In this document: piece after piece, positions 7,604 through 16,779 of the stretch | Layout of the letters: the number at the start of each line of letters is the position of its first letter | How positions within the stretch are numbered: position 1 is the first letter of the stretch | Origin: an uncultured Prevotellaceae bacterium | GTDB lineage: Bacteria > Bacteroidota > Bacteroidia > Bacteroidales > Bacteroidaceae | Length of the DNA: 64,000 nt | Reading direction: 5' to 3' | Assembly: GCA_937877625.1 (NCBI GenBank) | Contig: CALFJG010000047.1 | Span: forward strand, 1-64,000 | Position numbers and translations under genes: made by a program | The notes under the pieces: model-generated | Database searches by the model: none | Told to the model about the DNA's origin: nothing | The model's input: only the letters and a program-made list of their open reading frames with translations

Positions 7604-10600
7604 ATGTTAAGAAAAGCCTACATCAGATTTCTCCTTTCGTCCATCTTTTTTATCAGCATCAGTGCTGATGCTCAGGTCACTTTCATCATTGGCTCTCAGA
7701 GTTCTGGAACAAACCAGAGTACGGGTTTCCAGCACAGTTCGTCCACATGGGAAGGCAATGAGGGCAAGAGTGGCTACATCAGTGAACAAACGGTAGATGC
7801 CACCTCGGGTGCCACCGCGCAGATAGCCCTTGTGTCATCCCCAGACGTTTGGTTCCCATCGGGCGACGCGGATTATCCGCTTGAAATTAGGATGACCGAC
7901 ATGCAAGTGATTAGTGGCCCGAATATCCACATCTACAACGGCTTCGTCATCAAGAGTGTGAGGATCTCACTCAAAAATGCCTACAGCAACACTCTTTCAG
8001 ATGGTAACCACGACAACTTCTTCAGCATAAGCATAGGCGGCAACTCGTTAAACGTAGGTCCTAACAACGAAATCTCCTCAACCTACACGGTGACAACACC
8101 AGGCAGGCCTGCCCCGTTCAGCAACCTCCTTCAGTTACCCCTCATTATAGAGCGTGCCGCCGCAATATACTTTGACCGTAGCGTGGCAGGCGACAGAACA
8201 GCCATACAGGATGTGAAGTTGCTGGCAAAGATAGAAATAACTGTTGAAAAGGTTAGTCAGAACGTGATTTACAAAATATACCGCCATTTGGACAACGGCA
8301 CGGAGACACCGCTCCTTATGGGCGATTACTTCCTCCACCCAGGCAACTACGACAATAACGAGAACAACGCATGTTTTACGGACACCGTAGTGCAGTATGC
8401 AGGCCAGAGTCCAAGCCTGGCACCCACACTCTACCGCAAGGGCTGCCTCTACGGATACGACTGCGCCTATATAGGTGTCAATGAGTCGAGTTACGACGGC
8501 AACGGCTACTATCTGGTCAAGACATACTTTGCCGTGGACAACGCACAACTGCCGTTTCAGTATTCTTTTCCCGATTTCGACCCACGCGATTACTCAACGA
8601 GGCCAGAAATTAACACAGCCATTAAAAACCATAATCCTGAATTTCGCTACAACCTTACCTCCAAAGATATCGTCACGTTTACCAACGGCGAAGAGCATCA
8701 TATTTATGAGAAAATAGATGAGAATAAAGCTACAGCCTATAAAACGAGTGCACGCACTATCTGCTTCATAGGCAATCCCTACAACACCATCCTCTTTTCC
8801 CCAGACGGTACAGGAAGCAATAATCTGAATACGTTGTACTACTATATGCCGGGAACAAGTTCAGACCCGTATCTGTACTTCGGTCTGCTGCCTGCAAAGG
8901 AAAGTCTCGGTAGCACATTGGAAAACCAGTATTTCGCGGTGCGCGACAACCTGCCGACCAATAAACAATACGTTGACTATTACTATTTAGGTTGTGGAAC
9001 GTCCACCACCACCACGCGACCGACATCAATAATTCGCGGAAGACAATATAGTAACTCAAGCAGTACTTCTACAACCTCTGTAGATCACCCTTCACACTAC
9101 AATATTGACCCGAGCGACGGAGCTTTCTACTACACTTACTCCACAGGCTCAACCCATGTGTGGCCCGAAGGCTTTATGCTCTATGCCGAGCCGCGCACCG
9201 AAGACAAGACGTTGAGGTTTCACCAGGTATATGTAGATGCAGACGGAAACAGAACCGCCGATGCGCCATTCCACGACTTGGCCACGGGGCAATCTTTCAC
9301 CGTTTATACGAACAATGCTTACAAGGAAGGCGACCCGATAGTCTTTCCTACAAAGTATCAACTGCCCTATTACGAGTACGAGTACTATACCGACTTGGCT
9401 TTAACGAGCCAAGTAACGGTAGTGGATGCTTCATGGACCACACAGGATATCTATGTCAAAATGACTTGGAACGGTCCGTTCGTTTTCTCATCGGCAGACG
9501 ATAGCAACGAGCATTGGTACTACCTCAAACTGAATAGCAAACTCGTTTCTGCCGAAGGCTACCACCCGTATAAGATTGAAGACATTGCCACGGCCACCGT
9601 TTCTCCCATACACCTCTGGAAGTTCGTGCGCAACGATGACTTCACCGTTACTATCAAAAACCGCTGGTTTGGCAATGACTACAGCCTCATGCGCATCAAT
9701 AAGGACTACGGTCGCAACAACATCACGGCATTCAACGGCTATACAGGCCCCGTGATGCGCCACAACAACCGCGCCGGGCAGCCCGCCATAGGTGATCCCA
9801 CGATGCTCATCTCAGACAAATGGCTCGTAGTGCGTAGTAGTGATGATGTCTTCGGGCTTGAAGGTGTTACCTACGGCGACCGTCAATCTACCTCTATGAA
9901 CATCTGCGACTATCGTGGCACTGGAATGATGCGCTATTTCCGCAATCCGGCCAACCTTCAAGAAACATCGCGCCTTGAAGTAGTGCCTTTCGGAAATTGC
10001 CCCGTGTCCTCCGCACTACTAAGCAGTTACGTAACGCGCTGTGAGGCACAGGCTGGAAACCCCTTCGGCTTCAAGACATCTGGTATAACGGGCAACACCG
10101 ATGAGGAGAAACTCACCAACCCCGATAACTACGTGCGTAGTTTTGAGGGCTACTACCGCATACGACTCGGCAACGGCTCGGTCAACTATGCCCAGGTGCG
10201 CGCCAACACCACGTCAAGCCAGGACGTGGAAAATAAGAACGTAATCACCCAGGTAAAGGCACGCGCATGGCTCACCCAGACTACGGCTGTCCCAACACTC
10301 GACGATGCCACAGCCATCTTCAACTTTGACGCGCTGAACGATGCTACCTCACCGATATGGAACGGCCACGTCAAGGGCGAGACGTTCTCCCTCAATACGG
10401 CCATTGCAGCCCCATTCACCGATGTGGCTGCAGGCTATTTCAACAACTGCACCGTTTCCATTTATCCCTCAGCTCTCGGAGAGGCAATCTTTGTGGCTGA
10501 CTCCTGGGATGGCGGAGAGACGCACTACGGCAACGGCTCAGACATGATTCTTTCGCATAAGTCGCCTACCTCTTCGGGCTACAAGTTGATACTTGAGTCG

Positions 10601-11380
10601 GCCTACGTCAGACCCACACCTTTCCTCATAGAGAGAATAACCGACTACGGCGTGCGTATGACACAGATAGGCGGTTCGGGGCCAGCATACGGCTCGCTCT
10701 ACGTACCCTTCGACCTCGTCGTGCCCGAAGGCGTGACACCCTATGTGGCCTCTGCTATCAACGAGAATGAAGGCACGGTGACTATTTATCCTGCAACGCT
10801 CTTAGAAGGTCGCGTGTTGCCCGCATCAACACCCGTCATCATCATCTCCAACGATGATATGGCATCTACCACACTTACCTTCGCTATCAGCGGCGACACT
10901 CCCTCCACGCCCACACAAGGTGCTAACTCCGCAGGTAATAAATTCAATGGCACATACCACGCTTTTACCGTCCCTAAAATAAATGAAGGTGTAGATGCAA
11001 ACAACCTTAACTACTTCAACGAAACGGAACACGATGTCATCCGCCTCTTCGGTAAGGGAGGTTCGGCCAACTGCGCCGGTTTCTACGCCTACACGCTCGA
11101 CAAGCACCACAACGTACCTGCCAACCGTGTAATACTCGATAATCAAGACACAAATATAAGCCTCACCCGCGTGGCTACGAGCGTGATTATGATTGTGGAA
11201 GAAAATGACTCAACCGGCATCATCACAGACGTGAGTGCCATCATCACCGCCGACGGACGCGACACCGCCCCCGAGTATTATGACCTGCAAGGCCGCCGCG
11301 TGCTGCATCCCACACAGGGAATCTATATTGTTAAGTCTCCACTACTGGGAGGCAAGGGAAGAAAGGTCGTAATAGAATAA
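7604..11380 (+). CDS. Large secreted/surface protein, 1258 aa, unknown function
   Basis: The start at 7604 gives a signal peptide (MLRKAYIRFLL, cleavage after SADAQ). The open frame continues upstream to 7394 but carries no export signal there. I recognise no catalytic domain. The body is rich in Tyr, Asn, Thr and Asp, as in extracytoplasmic beta proteins. The last 40 residues hold YYDLQGRRV, then GIYIVKS and KVVIE, a tail shared by many Bacteroidales exported proteins. It may be a degenerate relative of sorting-type C-terminal domains, but this is inferred. Codon use looks native. The 55-aa gene at 11406 follows by 25 bases, probably in the same transcript. Confidence 0.8.
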   Translation: MLRKAYIRFLLSSIFFISISADAQVTFIIGSQSSGTNQSTGFQHSSSTWEGNEGKSGYISEQTVDATSGATAQIALVSSPDVWFPSGDADYPLEIRMTDMQVISGPNIHIYNGFVIKSVRISLKNAYSNTLSDGNHDNFFSISIGGNSLNVGPNNEISSTYTVTTPGRPAPFSNLLQLPLIIERAAAIYFDRSVAGDRTAIQDVKLLAKIEITVEKVSQNVIYKIYRHLDNGTETPLLMGDYFLHPGNYDNNENNACFTDTVVQYAGQSPSLAPTLYRKGCLYGYDCAYIGVNESSYDGNGYYLVKTYFAVDNAQLPFQYSFPDFDPRDYSTRPEINTAIKNHNPEFRYNLTSKDIVTFTNGEEHHIYEKIDENKATAYKTSARTICFIGNPYNTILFSPDGTGSNNLNTLYYYMPGTSSDPYLYFGLLPAKESLGSTLENQYFAVRDNLPTNKQYVDYYYLGCGTSTTTTRPTSIIRGRQYSNSSSTSTTSVDHPSHYNIDPSDGAFYYTYSTGSTHVWPEGFMLYAEPRTEDKTLRFHQVYVDADGNRTADAPFHDLATGQSFTVYTNNAYKEGDPIVFPTKYQLPYYEYEYYTDLALTSQVTVVDASWTTQDIYVKMTWNGPFVFSSADDSNEHWYYLKLNSKLVSAEGYHPYKIEDIATATVSPIHLWKFVRNDDFTVTIKNRWFGNDYSLMRINKDYGRNNITAFNGYTGPVMRHNNRAGQPAIGDPTMLISDKWLVVRSSDDVFGLEGVTYGDRQSTSMNICDYRGTGMMRYFRNPANLQETSRLEVVPFGNCPVSSALLSSYVTRCEAQAGNPFGFKTSGITGNTDEEKLTNPDNYVRSFEGYYRIRLGNGSVNYAQVRANTTSSQDVENKNVITQVKARAWLTQTTAVPTLDDATAIFNFDALNDATSPIWNGHVKGETFSLNTAIAAPFTDVAAGYFNNCTVSIYPSALGEAIFVADSWDGGETHYGNGSDMILSHKSPTSSGYKLILESAYVRPTPFLIERITDYGVRMTQIGGSGPAYGSLYVPFDLVVPEGVTPYVASAINENEGTVTIYPATLLEGRVLPASTPVIIISNDDMASTTLTFAISGDTPSTPTQGANSAGNKFNGTYHAFTVPKINEGVDANNLNYFNETEHDVIRLFGKGGSANCAGFYAYTLDKHHNVPANRVILDNQDTNISLTRVATSVIMIVEENDSTGIITDVSAIITADGRDTAPEYYDLQGRRVLHPTQGIYIVKSPLLGGKGRKVVIE

Positions 11381-11405
11381 TACTCCACTGAGAAAAGAAA
11401 CAAAC

Positions 11406-11573
11406 ATGAAGAGATACTACATAATACCCGTGTTCCGCGTCATAGAGTTACAAAATGCCTCGCTCTGTCAGGGTTCCACCATACCCGACAGGACAGGCGA
11501 CAACTCTGACGACCCGCCGCGCAACGATGATGACGATGTTTTCACACGTAAGTTTAGTCTTGACTGGGAATGA
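11406..11573 (+). CDS. Small 55-aa protein downstream of the giant secreted protein
   Basis: The frame opens with MKRYYIIPVFRVIELQ and ends with an Asp-rich stretch (NDDDDVF) followed by TRKFSLDWE. It begins 25 bases after the large gene. Very short proteins with this plan (a MKxxYxxPxxxVxxL opening, an Asp/Asn-rich middle and a basic-aromatic tail) recur in Prevotella-like genomes, often next to exported or surface protein genes; their role is unknown to me. A longer frame on the other strand (11554-11823) overlaps its last 20 bases and is considered a repeat artefact. Confidence 0.6.
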   Translation: MKRYYIIPVFRVIELQNASLCQGSTIPDRTGDNSDDPPRNDDDDVFTRKFSLDWE

Positions 11574-11681
11574 CGCACGCCGCGCGCCTCTGCACGAACC
11601 ATTCCCTTACAGCGAAAGTACAAGCCATAATGACGATGTAATTCAAGTTTCGCAAGTAATATAAAGCCCCTACGGGGCAAC

Positions 11682-11720
11682 AAGCCACCAGCCCGGGGCA
11701 ACGCCCTGGACTGGTGGCTT
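11682..11720. terminator. Hairpin of the CCACCAG...CAACGCC repeat family
   Basis: AAGCCACCAG (11682-11691) pairs with CTGGTGGCTT (11711-11720), with a GC-rich interior. The interior 11685-11705 shares CCACCAG and GCAACGCC with 7218-7238. It lies between convergent genes and may terminate the 7604-11573 transcript. Confidence 0.5.
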
Positions 11721-11774
11721 TAGTTCTTGTCGGAGCGCACGCGGCTCGCTCTGGGAGCGCACGCGGCTCGCGTG

Positions 11775-11849
11775 CATCATCATTAAACGTAGTCCGACCG
11801 TGTTTATAATCCGTCCGATACATTATCTCTTTCCCGCTTTTGCCCTCCT
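11775..11849 (-). repeat. Short copy of the 21-bp periodic array with its leader
   Basis: On the minus strand a 22-bp leader (11828-11849, starting AGGAGGGCAAAAGCGGG) is identical to 26257-26278. It is followed within about a dozen bases by two 21-bp units (11796-11816 and 11775-11795), each with an AT-rich centre (TATAAA, TTTAAT) flanked by GGACGGAT, CACGG and GGACTACG. It lies between the convergent 55-aa gene and topB. The larger relative is at 26257-26544. Confidence 0.75.
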
Positions 11850-11880
11850 GAAGTTGATGGATTGGTTTTGATTCAAGTTT

Positions 11881-11949
11881 AGGTGGGTTCTATTCATTCG
11901 CTTTGTCAGCTATGTCAAACTTAACCGTGGAAATTAACAGAACCCACCT
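11881..11949. repeat. 69-bp element with AGGTGGGTTCT inverted ends
   Basis: AGGTGGGTTCTATTCATTCG opens it and AGAACCCACCT closes it. Read in reverse, it equals both ends of the 4076-4262 element with the middle removed (CTGACAAAGCGAAT on one side, CCACGGTT on the other), so it is an internally deleted copy. Its last base is also the last base of the topB stop codon. Confidence 0.7.
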
Positions 11950-14066
11950 TAAGTAAATGGTTGGCGAAAGGTACAACCGTCGCGCCATCGTGAACAACCG
12001 TAGGCTGTATGTCCTTTGATGATTTTTCCTTCGTGACAAAGCGGGCATTTCATACCTACTCTTACGCGCCGCGCCTTTTCTGTTCCGTTGTTGTGAGTAG
12101 CTGATGTTGCAGCCTTAGCCTTGCGTGCGGGGGTGTGTGGCGTTTGTGATTTCTTGTTAGATTGATTGGCTTGGGTAGATGTTTCATCCGTAAAGGAACG
12201 GCGTGTGTTGTCGGCAAGGACTTGTACGACAATTGAGCACACCATTTGTTTCAGTTCGGCGATAAATTGTGGCGCACTGTATCTGCGATGTTCAATATCG
12301 CGTAATTTTTTCTCCCAGAGCCCAGTAAGTTCGGCACTTTTTAAGAGTTCTTCGTGGATTATTGTAATAAGTTCCGTTCCTGTTTGTGTAGCGAGGAGCG
12401 ACTTGCGTTGTTTCACGATGTAGCCACGTCTAAAAAGCGTCTCAATAATGGCTGCGCGTGTTGATGGGCGGCCTATGCCATTTTCTTTCAGTACATCACG
12501 CAATGTTTCATCGTCAACAAATCGCCCTGCGGTCTCCATCGCCCGCAGTAGTGTGGCTTCTGTGAAATGTTTAGGCGGCTGAGTAAATTTTTGTGCCAAG
12601 GAAGGGTGGTGCGGACCGCTCTCTCCTTTTTGAAAAAGGGGTAAGACACGTTCTTTGTCGGTTGTGTCGGCCTCCGGAGTGTTTTCTGTCGCCTCAGCAT
12701 TGGCGGCAGTTTGTATGACAGCGTGCCAGGCATGTTCGATGATGACTTTGCCACTGACGCGAAAGGAAACCCCTGCCGATTCACCCAGTACGGTTGTTGT
12801 GGCAAAGCGACAATCGGGATAGAAATTGGCGATAAACCTCCTCGCGATAAGATCGTAAACGCGACGTTCGGAGTCTGTGAGATTATTAGGCTCAACGCCC
12901 GTTGGGATAATGGCGTGGTGGTCGGTTACCTTGGAATCGTCAAAAACTTTCTTTCTCTTCAGTAGCGGCCTACCGCGAAGCGGCTGGAGCTCGTTTGAAT
13001 AATACTTGGCAATACCGTTGAGTGTGGCTTTACACTTAGGGTAGATGTCGTTGGGTAGATATGTGGTGTCAACGCGGGGGTAGGTGGTGACTTTCTTTTC
13101 ATAAAGCGTCTGCACGGTACGCAAGGTTTCTTCGGCACTGAGTCCAAACTTTTTATTGCATACCACTTGCAGGCTGGTCAAATCAAATAAGCGCGGCGGA
13201 GCTTCTGTGCCGTTTTTCTTCTCCACCTTTGTGATGGTGAAGGGTGCTGTCTGTATTTTCTTGAGTGCTTCGCGTGCTTCGTCTTCTGTCTTGTATCCTC
13301 GTGTGGTAGTTTTCTTCTCCGCCGTTTTTTCCGATGTGTGCGTTTCGTCTTCTTCGGGTTGCTCCATTACCGCGGTAAAAATGGTGTCGCGATATTTGGT
13401 GGTAAGCACCCAATAGGGTTCGGGTGTGAAGTGGGCAATCTCGTAGTCGCGCCGAACAATAAGTGCCAGCGTCGGTGTCTGAACGCGTCCCACGGAGAGA
13501 GGTTGTCGTCCATAGTGTTGTGGACGATATTTGAGCGTATAGAGGCGGGTGGCGTTCATTCCCAGAAGCCAGTCGCCAATTGCGCGGCATAAGCCGGCTT
13601 CATAAAGGGGTTGATAGTCTTCTTCAGGTTTGAGGTTGCTGAACCCCTCACGTATGGCTTCTTCGGTGAGCGAGGATATCCACAAGCGTCGGACGGGGCA
13701 TTTAGCCCCTGCCTTCTGCATCACCCAGCGTTGTATCAGTTCGCCCTCTTGGCCGGCATCGCCGCAGTTGATAATCTCGTCGGCTTGCTGCATTAGTTTT
13801 TGGATGACAGCGAATTGTTTGGCAACGCCTTGGTCTTGTTTAAGGCGAATAGCAAAACGTTCAGGCATCATAGGCAGGCTCCCCAGTGTCCAGCGTTTCC
13901 ACAGTGGGGTGTAGTCCTCAGGGTTCTTCAGCTCGCAGAGATGGCCAAACGTCCATGTCACTTGGTAACCATTTCCTTCCATATATCCGTCGTGCCTGTC
14001 GGTGGCACCAAGTACGCGTGCTATATCGCGTGCTACACTGGGTTTCTCAGCGATACAAACTATCAT
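11949..14066 (-). CDS. topB: DNA topoisomerase III, type IA
   Basis: This 705-aa enzyme relaxes and decatenates DNA through a transient 5' phosphotyrosine. It opens with the Toprim domain (IAEKPSVARDIA) and has the acidic motif of that domain at DAGQEGE (about 103-109). Then come SVGRVQTPTL near 191 and the active-site region TTYPRVDTTYLP with Tyr329. A C-terminal zinc ribbon begins with CPLC at about 674 and ends with GCSRWRDGC. The length fits the family; Bacteroidota often carry several such enzymes, including ones on mobile elements, but nothing here suggests recent transfer. Its start overlaps the upstream ABC ATPase gene by 4 bp. Confidence 0.93.
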   Translation of the reverse strand: MIVCIAEKPSVARDIARVLGATDRHDGYMEGNGYQVTWTFGHLCELKNPEDYTPLWKRWTLGSLPMMPERFAIRLKQDQGVAKQFAVIQKLMQQADEIINCGDAGQEGELIQRWVMQKAGAKCPVRRLWISSLTEEAIREGFSNLKPEEDYQPLYEAGLCRAIGDWLLGMNATRLYTLKYRPQHYGRQPLSVGRVQTPTLALIVRRDYEIAHFTPEPYWVLTTKYRDTIFTAVMEQPEEDETHTSEKTAEKKTTTRGYKTEDEAREALKKIQTAPFTITKVEKKNGTEAPPRLFDLTSLQVVCNKKFGLSAEETLRTVQTLYEKKVTTYPRVDTTYLPNDIYPKCKATLNGIAKYYSNELQPLRGRPLLKRKKVFDDSKVTDHHAIIPTGVEPNNLTDSERRVYDLIARRFIANFYPDCRFATTTVLGESAGVSFRVSGKVIIEHAWHAVIQTAANAEATENTPEADTTDKERVLPLFQKGESGPHHPSLAQKFTQPPKHFTEATLLRAMETAGRFVDDETLRDVLKENGIGRPSTRAAIIETLFRRGYIVKQRKSLLATQTGTELITIIHEELLKSAELTGLWEKKLRDIEHRRYSAPQFIAELKQMVCSIVVQVLADNTRRSFTDETSTQANQSNKKSQTPHTPARKAKAATSATHNNGTEKARRVRVGMKCPLCHEGKIIKGHTAYGCSRWRDGCTFRQPFT

Positions 14067-14743
14067 AGGCTTTGGGTTGAGGTGCTTTGTATGTTTATGC
14101 CGTTTGATGAGAGCGTCCAGATGGTGTCGGCTTGGAGCGCAGCCGTGGGGTGGTGGGTGGTAAAGATAATAAGTTTCTTTTGCCGACGGGAGAGGTCTTG
14201 AAGCAGGTTTAGGATTTCATCTGTCGCCACGGTGTCAAGAAAGGCTGTGGGTTCATCAAGAAGTATTACGGGCGTTTGTGTGGCAATGGCTCGTGCAAGG
14301 AGCACACGCTGTTGCTGCCCGTCGCTAAGTGCTGAGAATTGCCGGTCTTTCAAATGCGCTATGCGACACAGTGTTATGGCTTGACTGATGGCAGTGCGGT
14401 CTGTATCGGTAGTGGGCTTGAGAAAATGGTGGTGGGGTAGGCGTCCGAGGGCTACGACTTCTTCTGTGCGCATCAGAAAGGTGTCGGGGCGTTTCGTGAA
14501 CACGATGCTCACGTGTCGGGCGAGTTGCTTAGGCCTCAACGCTGCGAGAGGCTTACCATTCCAAGAGATTTGTCCGCTGATGGGCTTTTGCAGCCCGCAA
14601 AGGGTGCGCAGCAAGGTGGTTTTGCCTGAACCGTTTTGTCCCACGAGTGCTATACATTGGCTCGTGCCGGCTTGAAGGTTAAGGGGCGGTGTGAGTGGTT
14701 GACTACCTTTATACCCTATAACGAGGTTTTGAGCGAGGAGCAT
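14063..14743 (-). CDS. ABC transporter ATP-binding protein (iron/siderophore/B12 type)
   Basis: This 226-aa ATPase has a Walker A (GQNGSGKTT, about 35-43), a Q-loop region, the ABC signature LSDGQQQR, Walker B (VILLDEP) and the switch histidine in TTHHPTA. The short length and the LGRLPHH stretch before the signature resemble FecE/BtuD-type importers. No permease or binding protein is adjacent, so its partners are encoded elsewhere. It overlaps topB by 4 bp (ATGA), suggesting translational coupling without an obvious functional link. Confidence 0.85.
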   Translation of the reverse strand: MLLAQNLVIGYKGSQPLTPPLNLQAGTSQCIALVGQNGSGKTTLLRTLCGLQKPISGQISWNGKPLAALRPKQLARHVSIVFTKRPDTFLMRTEEVVALGRLPHHHFLKPTTDTDRTAISQAITLCRIAHLKDRQFSALSDGQQQRVLLARAIATQTPVILLDEPTAFLDTVATDEILNLLQDLSRRQKKLIIFTTHHPTAALQADTIWTLSSNGINIQSTSTQSL

Positions 14744-14845
14744 AATGGTATCTTTTAGCAGCCACCTATAACGTTTTCCTCCTTAACTACAACCCCGCAG
14801 TGTTTTATCACGCAGCGGGGTAGTGGGTTCGGTGTGTGTAAGGAC

Positions 14846-15895
14846 TTATTGTGCAACTTCTATCTTGAGTATTCCGCCATTGATAGGTGAGAGCGTCACG
14901 TGTGTTCGGAATTGTGAGTTAAAGAGGTCGCCGCCGAGGTTTTCTATGCGTCCGTACTGTGCCATAGGCACCATACCGCTAAGGTGTGTGCCATTTTTTG
15001 AGGTGAGCGTGATTTCTACGTTGCCTGGGGCGTAGTAGCGTAGCGTAGAGGTGGTGGAGGGTGTCTGCTGCGAGGGTGGTGTGCTGAAGTTGAAGTTGAG
15101 GTAGTAAGGCTCGCCACTCACATCATCGCGGTCAACCAGTCCGAAGTACTTGCTGAAACGGAACGCAATGTCGCGTACGCCACGTTCGGGTTGTGGCTCA
15201 TAGTCAACGGTGATGACGTGACGCTCCTTCGTTTCGTAGCCAAGAAAGAGGCGCAAGAGCCCTGCTTCCTGGCGGTCAAGGGTAGAGAGCATCAGTTTGA
15301 GTTGTGTACCATCACTGGGCATAAAGTCGGCTTGTCCTTTCGAGAGTGCGGCCCGGTTCTCCCGTATGTCGTAAATCTCCTCGGCTGCGAGTTCAGCCAT
15401 CTTCTGTGTACTACTGGCAGCGAGCATCTCTTGTGTTTTATAGCCGCCGAGGTCGTCGGGGGCACTTTGCAGGGTGACGACGCTTGGCGTGGCGAGTTGG
15501 GGCATCGGGGCGGGTTCGCCATTGATAGATAGAAGTGTGCCATCGGGTGCGAGTTTGACAAAAGGTGCACTGCTACGTTGGTCAAAGCGTATGGTGTAAG
15601 CGTGTGCGCTGTCAGCAACGCCGTAGGGCAACAACGCCAGCGATGTGATTTGCCACGTGTCATAGTCTTGCTGTGTAGCATTCGGCTCGCGCAGGTATTG
15701 GTCGGCATAGGGTGCCAGCTGTCCAGCGTGGTGTGTGGTGCGTTCTGCTGTAATAACGATTTGCAAGCGTGTGCGTGGCAGGAAATAGGTGATGCCATCG
15801 GCGTGACTACCTGATTTGCGCTCTGTGACGTGCGTCTGTGCTCCGAGAGATAGCACAACGATGAGGAAAAGGAGTGTTGAAAAGAAGTGTTTCAT
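14846..15895 (-). CDS. DUF4831 family secreted protein
   Basis: This 349-aa protein begins with a signal peptide (MKHFFSTLLFLIVVLSLGAQ). The body matches the Bacteroidota DUF4831 pattern: an early segment ITYFLPRTRLQIVITAERT, a central region about stripped amino-acid or sugar adducts of unknown use, and a C-terminal beta-rich region ending GGILKIEVAQ. Function is unknown. It is likely in the same transcript as nnrD, 14 bp upstream. Confidence 0.75.
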   Translation of the reverse strand: MKHFFSTLLFLIVVLSLGAQTHVTERKSGSHADGITYFLPRTRLQIVITAERTTHHAGQLAPYADQYLREPNATQQDYDTWQITSLALLPYGVADSAHAYTIRFDQRSSAPFVKLAPDGTLLSINGEPAPMPQLATPSVVTLQSAPDDLGGYKTQEMLAASSTQKMAELAAEEIYDIRENRAALSKGQADFMPSDGTQLKLMLSTLDRQEAGLLRLFLGYETKERHVITVDYEPQPERGVRDIAFRFSKYFGLVDRDDVSGEPYYLNFNFSTPPSQQTPSTTSTLRYYAPGNVEITLTSKNGTHLSGMVPMAQYGRIENLGGDLFNSQFRTHVTLSPINGGILKIEVAQ

Positions 15896-15909
15896 TATAA
15901 GTTATAGTG

Positions 15910-16770
15910 TCAGAATTGTTGAAGCGAGAGAAAGGCTTGTGGCAGGTGGTTTATGATGTCTGAGGCTATGACGCTGTGATGTCCGAGGTGTGTGGCGGCC
16001 ATATCGCCGGCGAGGCCATGGAGGAACGTACCGAGTTTGGCGGCATCATACGGGGCATAGCCTTGCGCTAATAGTGCTGTGATAATTCCCGTGAGTACAT
16101 CGCCACTTCCTGCCGTGGCAATAGCATCGCTGCCTGTGGTGTTTTCGTTTACCGAACCATCGGTATCAATCACATAGGTGGGGTGGCCTTTGGCTATTAT
16201 CACGCGGTGTAGGTTGCGGGCAAGGAGGCGTGCCACATTTAGTCTATCAGGGTCGTTGACCGGCTCGCCCACAAGACAAGAGAGCTCGCCGAGGTGGGGT
16301 GTCAGAATGGCTTTTTCTGGAATAATACTCGTGTCGGACAAGTTGGGAAGTAGTCTAATTGCATCGGCATCTACAACGTGTGGAATGAGGCTGTGCTCCA
16401 CAAAGAGATTTTCCAGTGCCTTGGCTGTTGCGTCTGCCAACCCCAGTCCTGGCCCAACGCCTATTGCTTTGTAGCTCCCCTTCGGCGACTTGGTGAAAAA
16501 GCCTGCTTGAGCGTTTTCGTCAAGGCTTACTATGGCCTCGGGTACACCGCTCATTACTATTTGGCGCAAACTTTCGGGGACGTGAACTACCACCTTTCCT
16601 ACACCGCTTCTAAGGCAGGCTTTCGCAGCAAGTATGGCGCAACCGCCTATCGTGTGGCTGCCGCACACAAGCATTGCTGTGCCAAACGTGCCTTTATGAC
16701 CGTCGGCAGGTCGAGGACGGAGCAGTGCTCGTGCCGCTTGGATTGTAAAGGTTGGGAGTTCTGGTGTCAT
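15910..16770 (-). CDS. nnrD: ADP-dependent NAD(P)H-hydrate dehydratase
   Basis: This 286-aa ribokinase-fold enzyme repairs hydrated NAD(P)H using ADP or ATP. Diagnostic segments are GHKGTFGTAMLVCGS near residue 24, GVGPGLG, ILTPHLGE, VIIAKGHPTYV and the nucleotide-binding loop ATAGSGDVLTGII. In many bacteria this domain is fused behind the NnrE epimerase domain; here only the dehydratase half is present and no epimerase gene is adjacent. The start is 9 bp after the HAD gene, implying an operon. Confidence 0.9.
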   Translation of the reverse strand: MTPELPTFTIQAARALLRPRPADGHKGTFGTAMLVCGSHTIGGCAILAAKACLRSGVGKVVVHVPESLRQIVMSGVPEAIVSLDENAQAGFFTKSPKGSYKAIGVGPGLGLADATAKALENLFVEHSLIPHVVDADAIRLLPNLSDTSIIPEKAILTPHLGELSCLVGEPVNDPDRLNVARLLARNLHRVIIAKGHPTYVIDTDGSVNENTTGSDAIATAGSGDVLTGIITALLAQGYAPYDAAKLGTFLHGLAGDMAATHLGHHSVIASDIINHLPQAFLSLQQF

Positions 16771-16779
16771 AAAGAATGT

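Noticed and set aside
11554..11823. 89-aa frame on the minus strand
   Set aside because: It starts in the array leader, runs through the short array and a hairpin, and overlaps the 55-aa gene.
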